A stretch of DNA of 64,000 nt. It comes from JAUIAI01 sp963732405 (GTDB lineage Bacteria; Pseudomonadota; Gammaproteobacteria; Burkholderiales; Burkholderiaceae_E). Positions 8,815-16,103 of this stretch are shown one piece after another. The translations under genes and the position numbers were made by a program. A model generated the notes under the pieces. It was not told the DNA's origin and searched no databases. It saw nothing but the letters and a program-made list of their open reading frames with translations. Position 1 is the stretch's first letter. Each line of letters opens with the position of its first letter. The stretch is taken from the NCBI GenBank assembly GCA_963732405.1, contig CAVSZG010000001.1, positions 1,054,001 through 1,118,000 of the forward strand, written 5' to 3'.

Positions 8815-8894
8815 ACCGGGTCAAAGCCAGGCCAGTAACGTCATCAAGCCATTGCGGCGAGCCTTCTGCTCTGGCATGCCGAATCGCAGAACGT

Positions 8895-8924
8895 TTGTGA
8901 TACAATGAATACATTGCATACAAT
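8895..8924 (+). promoter_or_regulatory. Promoter and candidate autoregulatory dyad of the toxin-antitoxin pair
   Basis: TTGTGA (8895-8900) and TACAAT (8919-8924), 18 bp apart, form a plausible promoter. Between them lies CAATG-AATA-CATTG (8903-8916), a 5-bp-arm dyad where a ribbon-helix-helix antitoxin would bind to repress its own operon. The local sequence is conspicuously AT-rich compared with its surroundings. Confidence 0.5.
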
Positions 8925-8941
8925 TCAACAGGTTGAACCCG

Positions 8942-9169
8942 ATGGCAACCTCAATTCGCCTGGATTCTGCGCTTGAACAGCGCCTGGATCGCCTGGCAGC
9001 TGAAACTGGGCGAACCAAGGCGTTCTATTTGCGTGAGCTCATTGAACGAGGGCTGGATGAGTTAGAGGACGTTTATCTGGCCGATGCAACGATGGAGCGT
9101 GTCCGGCAAGGGTCGGAAGCGGTGCACTCCGCCGCGGACGTGAGGAAAGCGCTTGGCCTGGACGATTAA
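8942..9169 (+). CDS. Ribbon-helix-helix antitoxin (RelB/DUF6290-like)
   Basis: 75 residues. MATSIRLDSALEQRLDRLA followed by ETGRTKAFYLRELIERGL is the ribbon-helix-helix pattern: one beta-strand that reads DNA, then two helices. The acidic C-terminal half (DELEDVYLADATMERVRQG) is the usual toxin-wrapping segment. The ATG at 8942 sits just downstream of an AT-rich promoter with a dyad. The 17-bp overlap with the toxin gene supports coupled translation. Confidence 0.83.
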   Translation: MATSIRLDSALEQRLDRLAAETGRTKAFYLRELIERGLDELEDVYLADATMERVRQGSEAVHSAADVRKALGLDD

Positions 9170-9419
9170 ATACACGGATACCGCGTTAAAGCAGCTGAAA
9201 AAACTGGACAAGCCGACCGCCAAACGGCTGATCGAATTTCTCGATCAACGAATCGCTCCACTCGCTGATGCCCGCGCGCAGGGCAAGGCTTTGTCTGGCC
9301 GTTTTCGGCCCTATTGGCGATATCGCGTGGGTGACTATCGCATCGTTTGCGATATCGATGACTCAACCATCAAGATTCTGGTGGTTCAGATAGGACACCG
9401 AAAGGGCGTCTACGAGTGA
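9153..9419 (+). CDS. RelE/ParE-superfamily toxin
   Basis: 88 residues with the RelE fold signature: WTIKYTDTALKQLKKLDKP, then GKALSGRFRPYWRYRVGDYRIVCDI and the C-terminal VVQIGHRKGVYE. Basic and aromatic residues in the last third (R, Y, H, K) are those expected for ribosome-dependent mRNA cleavage, though ParE-type gyrase poisons share this outline. The start is a TTG at 9153 inside the antitoxin gene; it gives the MAWTI N-terminus typical of this subfamily, whereas no ATG is available. Likely a plasmid- or island-type addiction module. Confidence 0.83.
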   Translation: MAWTIKYTDTALKQLKKLDKPTAKRLIEFLDQRIAPLADARAQGKALSGRFRPYWRYRVGDYRIVCDIDDSTIKILVVQIGHRKGVYE

Positions 9420-9445
9420 CGGTGGCCTCAAATTGCCGGCGCCGA

Positions 9446-10612
9446 TCAGTATGACTTCTCCTGCCCGAGCACGCGCTCGGCGATGTGACATAACACCAGT
9501 TGTTTGCTGACCGGAATGATGCGCAACATCATGGCCTCGCGCAGATAGCGCTCGACATGATATTCCTTGGCATAACCAAAGCCGCCGTGCGTGAGCACCG
9601 CGGTTTCGCAGGCCTTGTAGCCGGCCTCGGCGGCGAAATACTTGGCGGCATTGGCGGCGGGGCCACAGTCCAGGCCCTGGTCGTATTGCCAGGCTGCCTT
9701 CATCATCAGCAGCTCGGCCGCTTCGAGCTCGATCCATCGCTCGGCCAGCGGATGCTGGATGCCCTGGTTACGGCCGATGCTCCGATCGAACACGATGCGC
9801 TCGCGCGCATACTGACTGGCGCGTTCCAGGGCGGCGCGACCCAGCCCCACCGCGCAGGCGGCGCCGAAGATGCGTTCGGGGTTCAGGCCGTGCAGCAGGC
9901 ATTTGAAGCCTTCGCCTTCCGCGCCAATGCGGTCCTCGACCGGCACCTCGAGCTGGTCGATGAACAACTCGTTCGAGTCGACGCACTTGCGCCCCATCTT
10001 GTCGATCGCACGCACCGTGATGCGGCTGCGATCCAGATCGGTGTAGAACAATGAGAGGCCATCGACCGGGCGCTTGGTCTCATCCTTGGGTGTGGTGCGC
10101 GCGATGATGAGCATCTTGTTGGCCACCTGCGCGGTGGAGATCCAGACCTTCTGGCCGCTGATCACATAACGATCGCCGTGCCGCTCGGCGCGTGTGCGCA
10201 GGTTGGTGGTGTCCAGACCCGTGGTCGGCTCGGTCACGGCGAAGCAGGCCTTGTCCTGACCCGAGATGATGCCCGGCAGAATGCGCGCCTTCTGCTCCGG
10301 CGTGCCGAATCGCACCACCGGGTTCAGGCCGAAAATATTCATGTGCACCGCCGACGAGCCCGACATGCCGGCGCCGGAGCGATTGATCGCGTGCAGCATG
10401 CTCGCGCCGGCCTGGATGCCCAGGCCTGCACCGCCGTAGGCCTCGGGCATGCAGATACCGAGCCAGCCACCGTCGGCCATGGCACGGTGAAAGTCATGCG
10501 GGAACTGGCCGTCGTCGTCGCGCGCGAGCCAGTAGTCGGCGTCGAAACGCTCGCAGATGCGGCCGATGGCCTGCGCAACCTCCAGCTGCTCGGTCGTGGG
10601 GGCAAAGTCCAT
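9446..10612 (-). CDS. Acyl-CoA dehydrogenase (A)
   Basis: 388 residues with the three-domain acyl-CoA dehydrogenase layout. FAVTEPTTGLDTTNLRT and YVISGQKVWISTA are the FAD- and substrate-binding signatures, and THGGFGYAKEYHVERYLREA is the C-terminal FAD loop. The usual IYEGT motif is replaced by LRIIPVSKQLV, so the subfamily is not one of the straight-chain enzymes. It is the last gene of the P450 operon, 46 bp after its paralogue. Paired dehydrogenases of this kind sometimes form heteromers (as FadE pairs do in sterol catabolism); that is an analogy, not evidence. Confidence 0.88.
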   Translation of the reverse strand: MDFAPTTEQLEVAQAIGRICERFDADYWLARDDDGQFPHDFHRAMADGGWLGICMPEAYGGAGLGIQAGASMLHAINRSGAGMSGSSAVHMNIFGLNPVVRFGTPEQKARILPGIISGQDKACFAVTEPTTGLDTTNLRTRAERHGDRYVISGQKVWISTAQVANKMLIIARTTPKDETKRPVDGLSLFYTDLDRSRITVRAIDKMGRKCVDSNELFIDQLEVPVEDRIGAEGEGFKCLLHGLNPERIFGAACAVGLGRAALERASQYARERIVFDRSIGRNQGIQHPLAERWIELEAAELLMMKAAWQYDQGLDCGPAANAAKYFAAEAGYKACETAVLTHGGFGYAKEYHVERYLREAMMLRIIPVSKQLVLCHIAERVLGQEKSY

Positions 10613-10658
10613 GTCAGATCACCTCAGGCAACAACTGGGCAGTATCGCGGGGAGGTCG

Positions 10659-11825
10659 TCAGCGTGATGCCGCCAGGGTGTTGCGCGCGACGACCCATCG
10701 GTGCACCTCGTTCGGTCCTTCGTAGATGCGCGCCAACCGTGCATCGGCCGCGATCAGGTGCAGCGGCATTTCCTTGGCCATGCCCATGGCGCCGAAGGCC
10801 TGCATCGCGTGGTCGGCAACGTCCCAGCACAGTTCGGTGGCATAGGTCTTGATCATCGACGTCTGGGTGCGGGCATCCTGGCCGTGGTCCAGCCGCCAGG
10901 CGGTCTCCTGGGTCATCAGCCGGCAGGCATGGATGCGGGTGGCGGCGTCGGCGATCCACCACTGAATCGTCTGCCGATCGGCCAGCGGCACGCCGAAGGT
11001 CTTGCGCTGCGGCACATGCTGGCAGAGCATGTCCAGCGCGCGCTGGGCGCGGCCGATCGACCAGGCCGCCATCTGCACGCGTTTGGCGCCCAGTCGTTCC
11101 TGCATCGGCTCAAAGCCCTTGCCTTCCTCGCCCAGCAGCTGGCCGGCGGGAATCCGGCAGTTGTCGAACAACACCTCGTGGGTATGATGGCCACCCAGCA
11201 TCGGGATGCGCCGTTCGATGCTCATGCCCGGCGTGCCACGGTCGACCAGAAAGGCCGAGATGCCACCGCGTGAACCCTTCTCACCGCTGGTGCGTGCCAT
11301 CACGATGGTGAAGTCGGCGGCATCCAGAAAACTGATCCAGATCTTGCGGCCATTGAGCACCCAGTGCTCACCTTCGAGCCTGGCGCGGGTCGTGAGACCG
11401 GTCGGATCGGCACCCGCGCCAGGCTCCGAAATCATGATGGCGGCACGCGTCTCGCCGCGCACAAACGGTTCGAGGTAGCGCTGCTTCTGCTCGTCATTGG
11501 CCGCGATGAGCAGCATGCGCAGGTTGGCAGTGTAGGGCGGCAGCGAGTAATTGACGATGGTGTGGCCCAGCGCCTCATGCACACCCACCATCGCGCAAAC
11601 CGGCATGTCGGCGCCACCGATCTCGGTGGGCGCATCCAGCCCCCACAGCCCAAGCTCTCTGGAACGCGCGTCGATACGCGCCTGCTCGTCGTTGGCCAGG
11701 CCGTTACCCTGGCCGGCCGCATCGCGTTGCAGGATCGCCGGTTCCAGCGGCATGAGCTCATCGCGCACGAAGCGGGCGACGAGCTCATGGAGCATTCGGT
11801 GCTCGTGGGGTGTTTCGAAATCCAT
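10659..11825 (-). CDS. Acyl-CoA dehydrogenase (B)
   Basis: 388 residues, the same length as its neighbour but clearly diverged. Seen are MISEPGAGADPTGLTTRA, WVLNGRKIWISFLDAADF, QAFGAMGMAKEMPL and the closing RIYEGPNEVHRWVVARN, the canonical C-terminal FAD/substrate signature. It starts four bases after the P450 stop, so translation is probably coupled. It would oxidise an acyl-CoA and pass electrons to ETF, which is not encoded in this window. Confidence 0.9.
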   Translation of the reverse strand: MDFETPHEHRMLHELVARFVRDELMPLEPAILQRDAAGQGNGLANDEQARIDARSRELGLWGLDAPTEIGGADMPVCAMVGVHEALGHTIVNYSLPPYTANLRMLLIAANDEQKQRYLEPFVRGETRAAIMISEPGAGADPTGLTTRARLEGEHWVLNGRKIWISFLDAADFTIVMARTSGEKGSRGGISAFLVDRGTPGMSIERRIPMLGGHHTHEVLFDNCRIPAGQLLGEEGKGFEPMQERLGAKRVQMAAWSIGRAQRALDMLCQHVPQRKTFGVPLADRQTIQWWIADAATRIHACRLMTQETAWRLDHGQDARTQTSMIKTYATELCWDVADHAMQAFGAMGMAKEMPLHLIAADARLARIYEGPNEVHRWVVARNTLAASR

Positions 11826-11829
11826 TGGC

Positions 11830-13086
11830 TCAGCCCGGGATGCGCACGGGCAGTTCGGTGAAGCCGTGGATGAAGTGAGACTTCACCCGCACTGGCTCAC
11901 CCACCACCTCGATGACCGGGAAGCGGGCGAGGATCTCCTCCCAGAGGATCTTCAGCTGCATCTCGGCCAGCCGGTTGCCCACGCAGCGGTGAATGCCGAA
12001 ACCGAAGCTCAGATGCTGGCGCGGTCGTGCGCGGTCGATGATGAATTCGTCAGGGCGCTCGATCGCATCAGCATCGCGGTTGCCCGACAGATACCACATC
12101 ACCACGCGGTCACCCTTGCGGATGGTCTTGCCATGCAGCTCAACATCGGCCATGGCCGTGCGAGCCATGTGCGCCAGGGGTGTCTGCCAGCGCACGATTT
12201 CGGGCACCAGCGAGTCGATCAGCGCCGGATTGGCGCGCAGCCTGGCCCATTGATCGGGGTTCTCATGCATCGCGAGCAGGCCGCCGCTCATCGAATTGCG
12301 TGTGGTGTCATTGCCCCCGACGATGAGCAAGCCGATGTTGCCGAGGAATTCCATGTAGGGAACGTCGCGCGTGGCCTCGCCCTGCGACAGCATCGTGATC
12401 AGGTCAGCGCGGGGCGGGCCGTTGCGGCGCTCGTCCCACAGGCGCTTGAAGTAGGCGCCCATCTCGCGCAAGTGTTCGATCCGCGCTTGCTCGGTGGGCA
12501 CGACGCCGTCCACGCCCGGGATGGAGGTGGCCACGTCAGACCACCAGGTGAGCTTGCGGCGTTCCTCGAGCGGAACGTCGAACAAGGTGGCCAGCATCAG
12601 CGTGGTCAGCTCGATGGAGACCCGCTCGACCCAGTTGAAGGTCTCATTGCGCGGCAGCGCATCGAGCACTGCAGCCGTGCGCTGGCGGATCAGGCCCTGC
12701 ATATTGGCCAGGTTGGCCGGCGCGACGATGGGGCTGACCACCTTGCGCTGCTCGTCATGGCGTGGCGGATCCATCGAGATGAAACTCGGAAATGCGCCCT
12801 CCTGGGGTCGGTTGGTCAGCGACACACCACCCAGGCCGAGCGCCGAGGAGAATACGCCGTGGCTGGTGTCCACGCTCATGATGTCCTGGTAACGCGTGAC
12901 CGACCAGAAGTCGCCGTACAAGGGGCTGTGCGAACGATGCACGGGATCGTCGCGGCGCAGGCGCTCAAAGTAGTGGCCGATGCTGTCGTCGGCAAACAAG
13001 GTGGCATCGCTGGGGTCGATCTGCGAGAGCGGCAGGCTGAAGGCATGGTCGCGCGCAGCGGCGCTACGGGCTTGGGCAGTGGTCAT
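11830..13086 (-). CDS. Cytochrome P450 monooxygenase
   Basis: 418 residues, a bacterial class I P450. The I-helix oxygen-activation motif is GGNDTTRN, the K-helix ExxR lies in the DSLVPEIVRW region, and the haem loop FGFGIHRCVG places the thiolate ligand at Cys368. CAGGAG precedes the ATG at 13086. The adjacent [2Fe-2S] ferredoxin is the obvious electron donor; no ferredoxin reductase is encoded nearby, so it must be borrowed. In the operon context it probably hydroxylates the imported substrate before CoA activation and dehydrogenation. Confidence 0.93.
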   Translation of the reverse strand: MTTAQARSAAARDHAFSLPLSQIDPSDATLFADDSIGHYFERLRRDDPVHRSHSPLYGDFWSVTRYQDIMSVDTSHGVFSSALGLGGVSLTNRPQEGAFPSFISMDPPRHDEQRKVVSPIVAPANLANMQGLIRQRTAAVLDALPRNETFNWVERVSIELTTLMLATLFDVPLEERRKLTWWSDVATSIPGVDGVVPTEQARIEHLREMGAYFKRLWDERRNGPPRADLITMLSQGEATRDVPYMEFLGNIGLLIVGGNDTTRNSMSGGLLAMHENPDQWARLRANPALIDSLVPEIVRWQTPLAHMARTAMADVELHGKTIRKGDRVVMWYLSGNRDADAIERPDEFIIDRARPRQHLSFGFGIHRCVGNRLAEMQLKILWEEILARFPVIEVVGEPVRVKSHFIHGFTELPVRIPG

Positions 13087-13101
13087 GATCCGGGCTCCTG
13101 G

Positions 13102-13422
13102 TCAGTGCTGTGCTTCGGGCATGTGCACGGTGAGGCCGTCCAGCGCCTCGGTCAGTGAAAGCTGGCAGGCCAGTCGCGAGTTCTCGCGCGCTTCGGCCGC
13201 AAACCCCAGCATCTCGGACTCCATGACCGAGGGCGCGGGCAACTGGTCGAGCCACTGTGCTTCGACAAAGACGTGGCAGGTTGCGCAGGCGCACTGGCCG
13301 CCGCAGTCGCCGTCGATGCCGACCACGTCGTTGTCGACGGCGGCCCGCATCAGACTGGTGCCGACTGGCGCGTCAACCTCCCGGCGCTTGCCGTCATGAG
13401 CGATGAAGACGACTTTGGGCAT
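13102..13422 (-). CDS. [2Fe-2S] ferredoxin (putidaredoxin/adrenodoxin type)
   Basis: 106 residues. The cluster ligands are C40-x5-C46-x2-C49 and C86 (LACQL); an extra Cys44 inside the loop is unusual. N-terminal VVFIAHDGKRREVDAPVGTS and the acidic patch after the loop fit the putidaredoxin-like group that feeds P450s. Ribosome site AGGAG lies ahead of the ATG at 13422, and the gene ends 15 bp before the P450 start, so the pair is co-expressed. Confidence 0.92.
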   Translation of the reverse strand: MPKVVFIAHDGKRREVDAPVGTSLMRAAVDNDVVGIDGDCGGQCACATCHVFVEAQWLDQLPAPSVMESEMLGFAAEARENSRLACQLSLTEALDGLTVHMPEAQH

Positions 13423-13475
13423 GGGGAACTCCTATAGGGCAATCGTTGGCGGGCCAGGGCGTGTTTGGCAGCGGC

Positions 13476-14234
13476 TCACTGCCACTTCAGCAGAGTTCGT
13501 TCGAGCCAGGTCATGCCCTGGGTGACGAGCATTCCCAGCACGGCCAGCAGCACGAGCAGTCCCATCACGCCGTTGATGTCGAAGGTGGACTGCAGATAGG
13601 CCAGGTTCTGTCCCAGACCGTGTTCGGCGGCGATCAGCTCGGCGCCGATCACACCCAGCATCGAATAAATCAGTGCCAGCCTCAGGCCGGAGAAGATCAC
13701 CGGTACGGCGGACGGCAGCGTGACCTTGAAGAACATCTGCATCGGACTCGCGCCGAGCGAGCGCGACAGCGTGAGCAGGTCTTGCGAGACCCCCCGGATC
13801 CCGGCCACGGTGTTCGCCAGCACGATGAAAAAGGCCAGGCTCACACCCACCGCGATCTTGGAGCCCAGTCCAAGCCCGAACCACAGCAGGAACAGAGGGG
13901 CGAGCGCGATCCGGGGCATGGCATTGAGCATCATCAGATGCGGCTCGAGCGCCCGTTCGACCGTCGGGAACATCACGAAGACGAGTCCGAGAACCAGCGC
14001 CGCGAGGCTGCCGATCACGAAGGAGATCAGCGTACCGGCCAGGGTGTAGCCCAGCCCCAGCCAGAGCTGGCCGTCGCTGACGAAGCCTTTCCACAAAAAG
14101 GCGGCGATGCCAGTGGGCTGGCCGAAGAAGGCTACGTCTATCCATTCGCGGCGCGTGGCAGTTTCCCACAGGGCCAGGAACAGGCAGACCGCCACCAGAT
14201 GCAGGAAGACGGTACGCCAGCGGAACGTGTTCAC
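13476..14234 (-). CDS. ABC transporter permease (SsuC/NMT1-type importer)
   Basis: 252 residues with about six hydrophobic helices. The cytoplasmic EAA loop is SLGASPMQMFFKVTLPSAVP, the site that docks the ATPase. The GTG start at 14234 overlaps the ATPase stop (TTGTGA) and has a GGGAGG ribosome site; upstream in-frame sequence belongs to the ATPase gene in another frame. With the neighbouring ATPase and binding protein it makes a complete nitrate/sulfonate/taurine-type importer. The substrate is inferred to be the compound processed by the P450. Confidence 0.87.
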   Translation of the reverse strand: MNTFRWRTVFLHLVAVCLFLALWETATRREWIDVAFFGQPTGIAAFLWKGFVSDGQLWLGLGYTLAGTLISFVIGSLAALVLGLVFVMFPTVERALEPHLMMLNAMPRIALAPLFLLWFGLGLGSKIAVGVSLAFFIVLANTVAGIRGVSQDLLTLSRSLGASPMQMFFKVTLPSAVPVIFSGLRLALIYSMLGVIGAELIAAEHGLGQNLAYLQSTFDINGVMGLLVLLAVLGMLVTQGMTWLERTLLKWQ

Positions 14235-15061
14235 AATGCCTCCCTGCCGCCGCTCATGCCTTCCTCGAGCTTTTCCCAGATCCGGGTGTAGGTCTCGTGA
14301 AAGTGCGGGTCTCGTTGCAACGCGCGGGCATGGCGGGGGCGCTGGATGTGAATGGTCATGTCGGCGACGATCCGACCCGGCCGTGCGCTCATCACGATGA
14401 CGCGGTCGGACAGCGTGACCGCTTCGGCGATGTCGTGAGTGATGAACACCACCGTGCGCTTGTGTTCCTGCCACAGCGCGAGCAGCACGTCCTCGAGCTG
14501 CAGTTTGGTCTGGGCATCGAGTGCGCCGAAGGGCTCGTCCATCAGCATGATGGGCGCGTCCAGGCAGAAGGTTCGTGCGAGGGCGCAGCGCTGGCGCATG
14601 CCGTGCGACAGGTGTTTGGGGAACTTGTCCTCAAAACCCGCGAGCCCGACGCGCGCCAGCAGATCGCTGGCCCGCGCCCGCCGCTCGGCCGGCGCGATGC
14701 CGCGCACTTCCATGCCATAACTGGCGTTGTCCAGAGTGCTGCGCCAGGGCAGCAGACAGTCACGCGCCAGCATGTAGGCCACGTCGGGGTTGCCGACAAA
14801 AGGCGTTTTGCCGCGCATCGTGATGCGCCCGTCCTGCAGCGGCACCAGGCCGGTCAGCATGTTCAGGATGGTGGTCTTGCCGCAGCCGCTGGGCCCGACG
14901 ATGGAGACGAATTCGCCGTCCGCCAGATCCAGACTGACACGGTCAACCGCGAGAACCTCGCCGAAGCGCACGGTCAGATCCCTGACACTGATCGCGGCGG
15001 GTGCCTCGGCCGCCGGCGTTTCCTGGCGCGACGGCATGTCGGGTCTCGTGGCCATCAACAT
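14231..15061 (-). CDS. ABC transporter ATP-binding protein (SsuB/TauB-like)
   Basis: 276 residues. Walker A GPSGCGKTT, Q-loop region near ARDCLLPWR, signature LSHGMRQRCALART, Walker B IMLMDEPFGALD and switch histidine in VVFITHDIAEA are all present. The signature reads LSHGM rather than LSGGQ, which is common in this importer subfamily. A roughly 20-residue extension precedes the fold; ATG 15055 is an alternative start to 15061. The gene begins 5 bp after the binding-protein stop. Confidence 0.9.
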   Translation of the reverse strand: MLMATRPDMPSRQETPAAEAPAAISVRDLTVRFGEVLAVDRVSLDLADGEFVSIVGPSGCGKTTILNMLTGLVPLQDGRITMRGKTPFVGNPDVAYMLARDCLLPWRSTLDNASYGMEVRGIAPAERRARASDLLARVGLAGFEDKFPKHLSHGMRQRCALARTFCLDAPIMLMDEPFGALDAQTKLQLEDVLLALWQEHKRTVVFITHDIAEAVTLSDRVIVMSARPGRIVADMTIHIQRPRHARALQRDPHFHETYTRIWEKLEEGMSGGREAL

Positions 15062-15066
15062 GATGC

Positions 15067-16092
15067 TCAGGGCGCGCGGTCGAGCACGATGTCCGACACC
15101 GAGACCACCTTGTCAATTGCCTTGGTGGCCAGCGACAGGTCCAGGCTGGCCTGCACGGCCTTGCGATCGATGGCCGCGCGGAAGTTCTTGGTGGCCAGAT
15201 AGTGCTTCAGGTTGGCGCCCAGGATCGCGTCACCCTTGGGCATCTCGAGCTTGAAGTGCTTCATGGTGATGGCCAGCGTTTCGTCGAAGTTGGCCGGGTT
15301 GTTGACGAATGCGTCGGCATCCTTCAGCGCGGCGATGACAGCGTCGATCACATGCGGGTTCTTGTCGATGTACTCCTGCATGAACACCTGGTTGACCACG
15401 CCGCCGTTGGTCGCGTGGATCGCCGCCGGTTCAGGCGCCGAGTCGGCACGCCAGGCCACCTTGCAGGTCTTGGCCAGGTCGCAGATGGTGCCCAGCGGGT
15501 CGTAGCTGAGCACGGCATCGACCTGCTTGGACTGCAGCGCGCCATAAGACGTGGGCACGCCACCGACCGCAACGAAAGTCACGTCCTTGGTCGGGTTCAT
15601 GCCGACCTGCTCCATCATCCACGAGGCGACAACCTCGATCGCCGAGCCACGGGCAGGGATACCGATCTTGCGGCCCTTGAGGTCCTGCATGAAGTGCGGC
15701 CAGGGTCGCCCGGCATTGGGTGATTCGACATGGTTGCCAAAGGCCAGCAGCATGATGCTGTTGACCTGGCCGCCAGCGACCATCTTCATCTTCGAGCCAC
15801 GCAGCACCGCTGCATTCACGGCATCGACCGGTGCGAGCGCCGAATCGATGTTCTTGGCCATCATCGCCTGCACGCCCAGCGGCGAGGTCGGAATGGTCTG
15901 CAGCTCGCAGGTGATGCCGTGCGCGGTACAGAAGCCCTTGGCCATGGCCACCCGGATCATGGTGTTGCCCAGGCCCGGGTAGTCCTGGAACTTGACGGTT
16001 TCGCCCTTGCCCTGGGCCAACGCCGTGGGCGCGGCCAGTGCGACGAGGGCCGACAGCGCGGCGCCGGCCAGGGTCTTGAGGGTTGCCTGCAT
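15067..16092 (-). CDS. NMT1/THI5-like ABC substrate-binding protein
   Basis: 341 residues with a signal peptide ending ALAAPTALAQ. The mature protein shows the NMT1/SsuA pattern: TVKFQDYPGLGNTMIRVAMA at the start, LKGRKIGIPARGSAIE in the middle and VGGVPTSYGALQSKQVDAVL, where the lobe contacts substrate. The ribosome site GGAGACA (16103-16097) precedes the ATG at 16092. A group II intron is inserted exactly at the upstream edge of that site, separating the gene from its promoter at 18.2 kb. After intron removal an in-frame ATG at 18133 would add 27 residues; the signal peptide favours 16092. Confidence 0.87.
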   Translation of the reverse strand: MQATLKTLAGAALSALVALAAPTALAQGKGETVKFQDYPGLGNTMIRVAMAKGFCTAHGITCELQTIPTSPLGVQAMMAKNIDSALAPVDAVNAAVLRGSKMKMVAGGQVNSIMLLAFGNHVESPNAGRPWPHFMQDLKGRKIGIPARGSAIEVVASWMMEQVGMNPTKDVTFVAVGGVPTSYGALQSKQVDAVLSYDPLGTICDLAKTCKVAWRADSAPEPAAIHATNGGVVNQVFMQEYIDKNPHVIDAVIAALKDADAFVNNPANFDETLAITMKHFKLEMPKGDAILGANLKHYLATKNFRAAIDRKAVQASLDLSLATKAIDKVVSVSDIVLDRAP

Positions 16093-16103
16093 GCTGTGTC
16101 TCC

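Noticed and set aside
11551..13158. A 535-codon plus-strand frame opposite the P450 gene.
   Set aside because: Low-complexity His/Arg/Ala-rich translation typical of the antisense of GC-rich genes; the minus strand encodes a complete P450 with all motifs.
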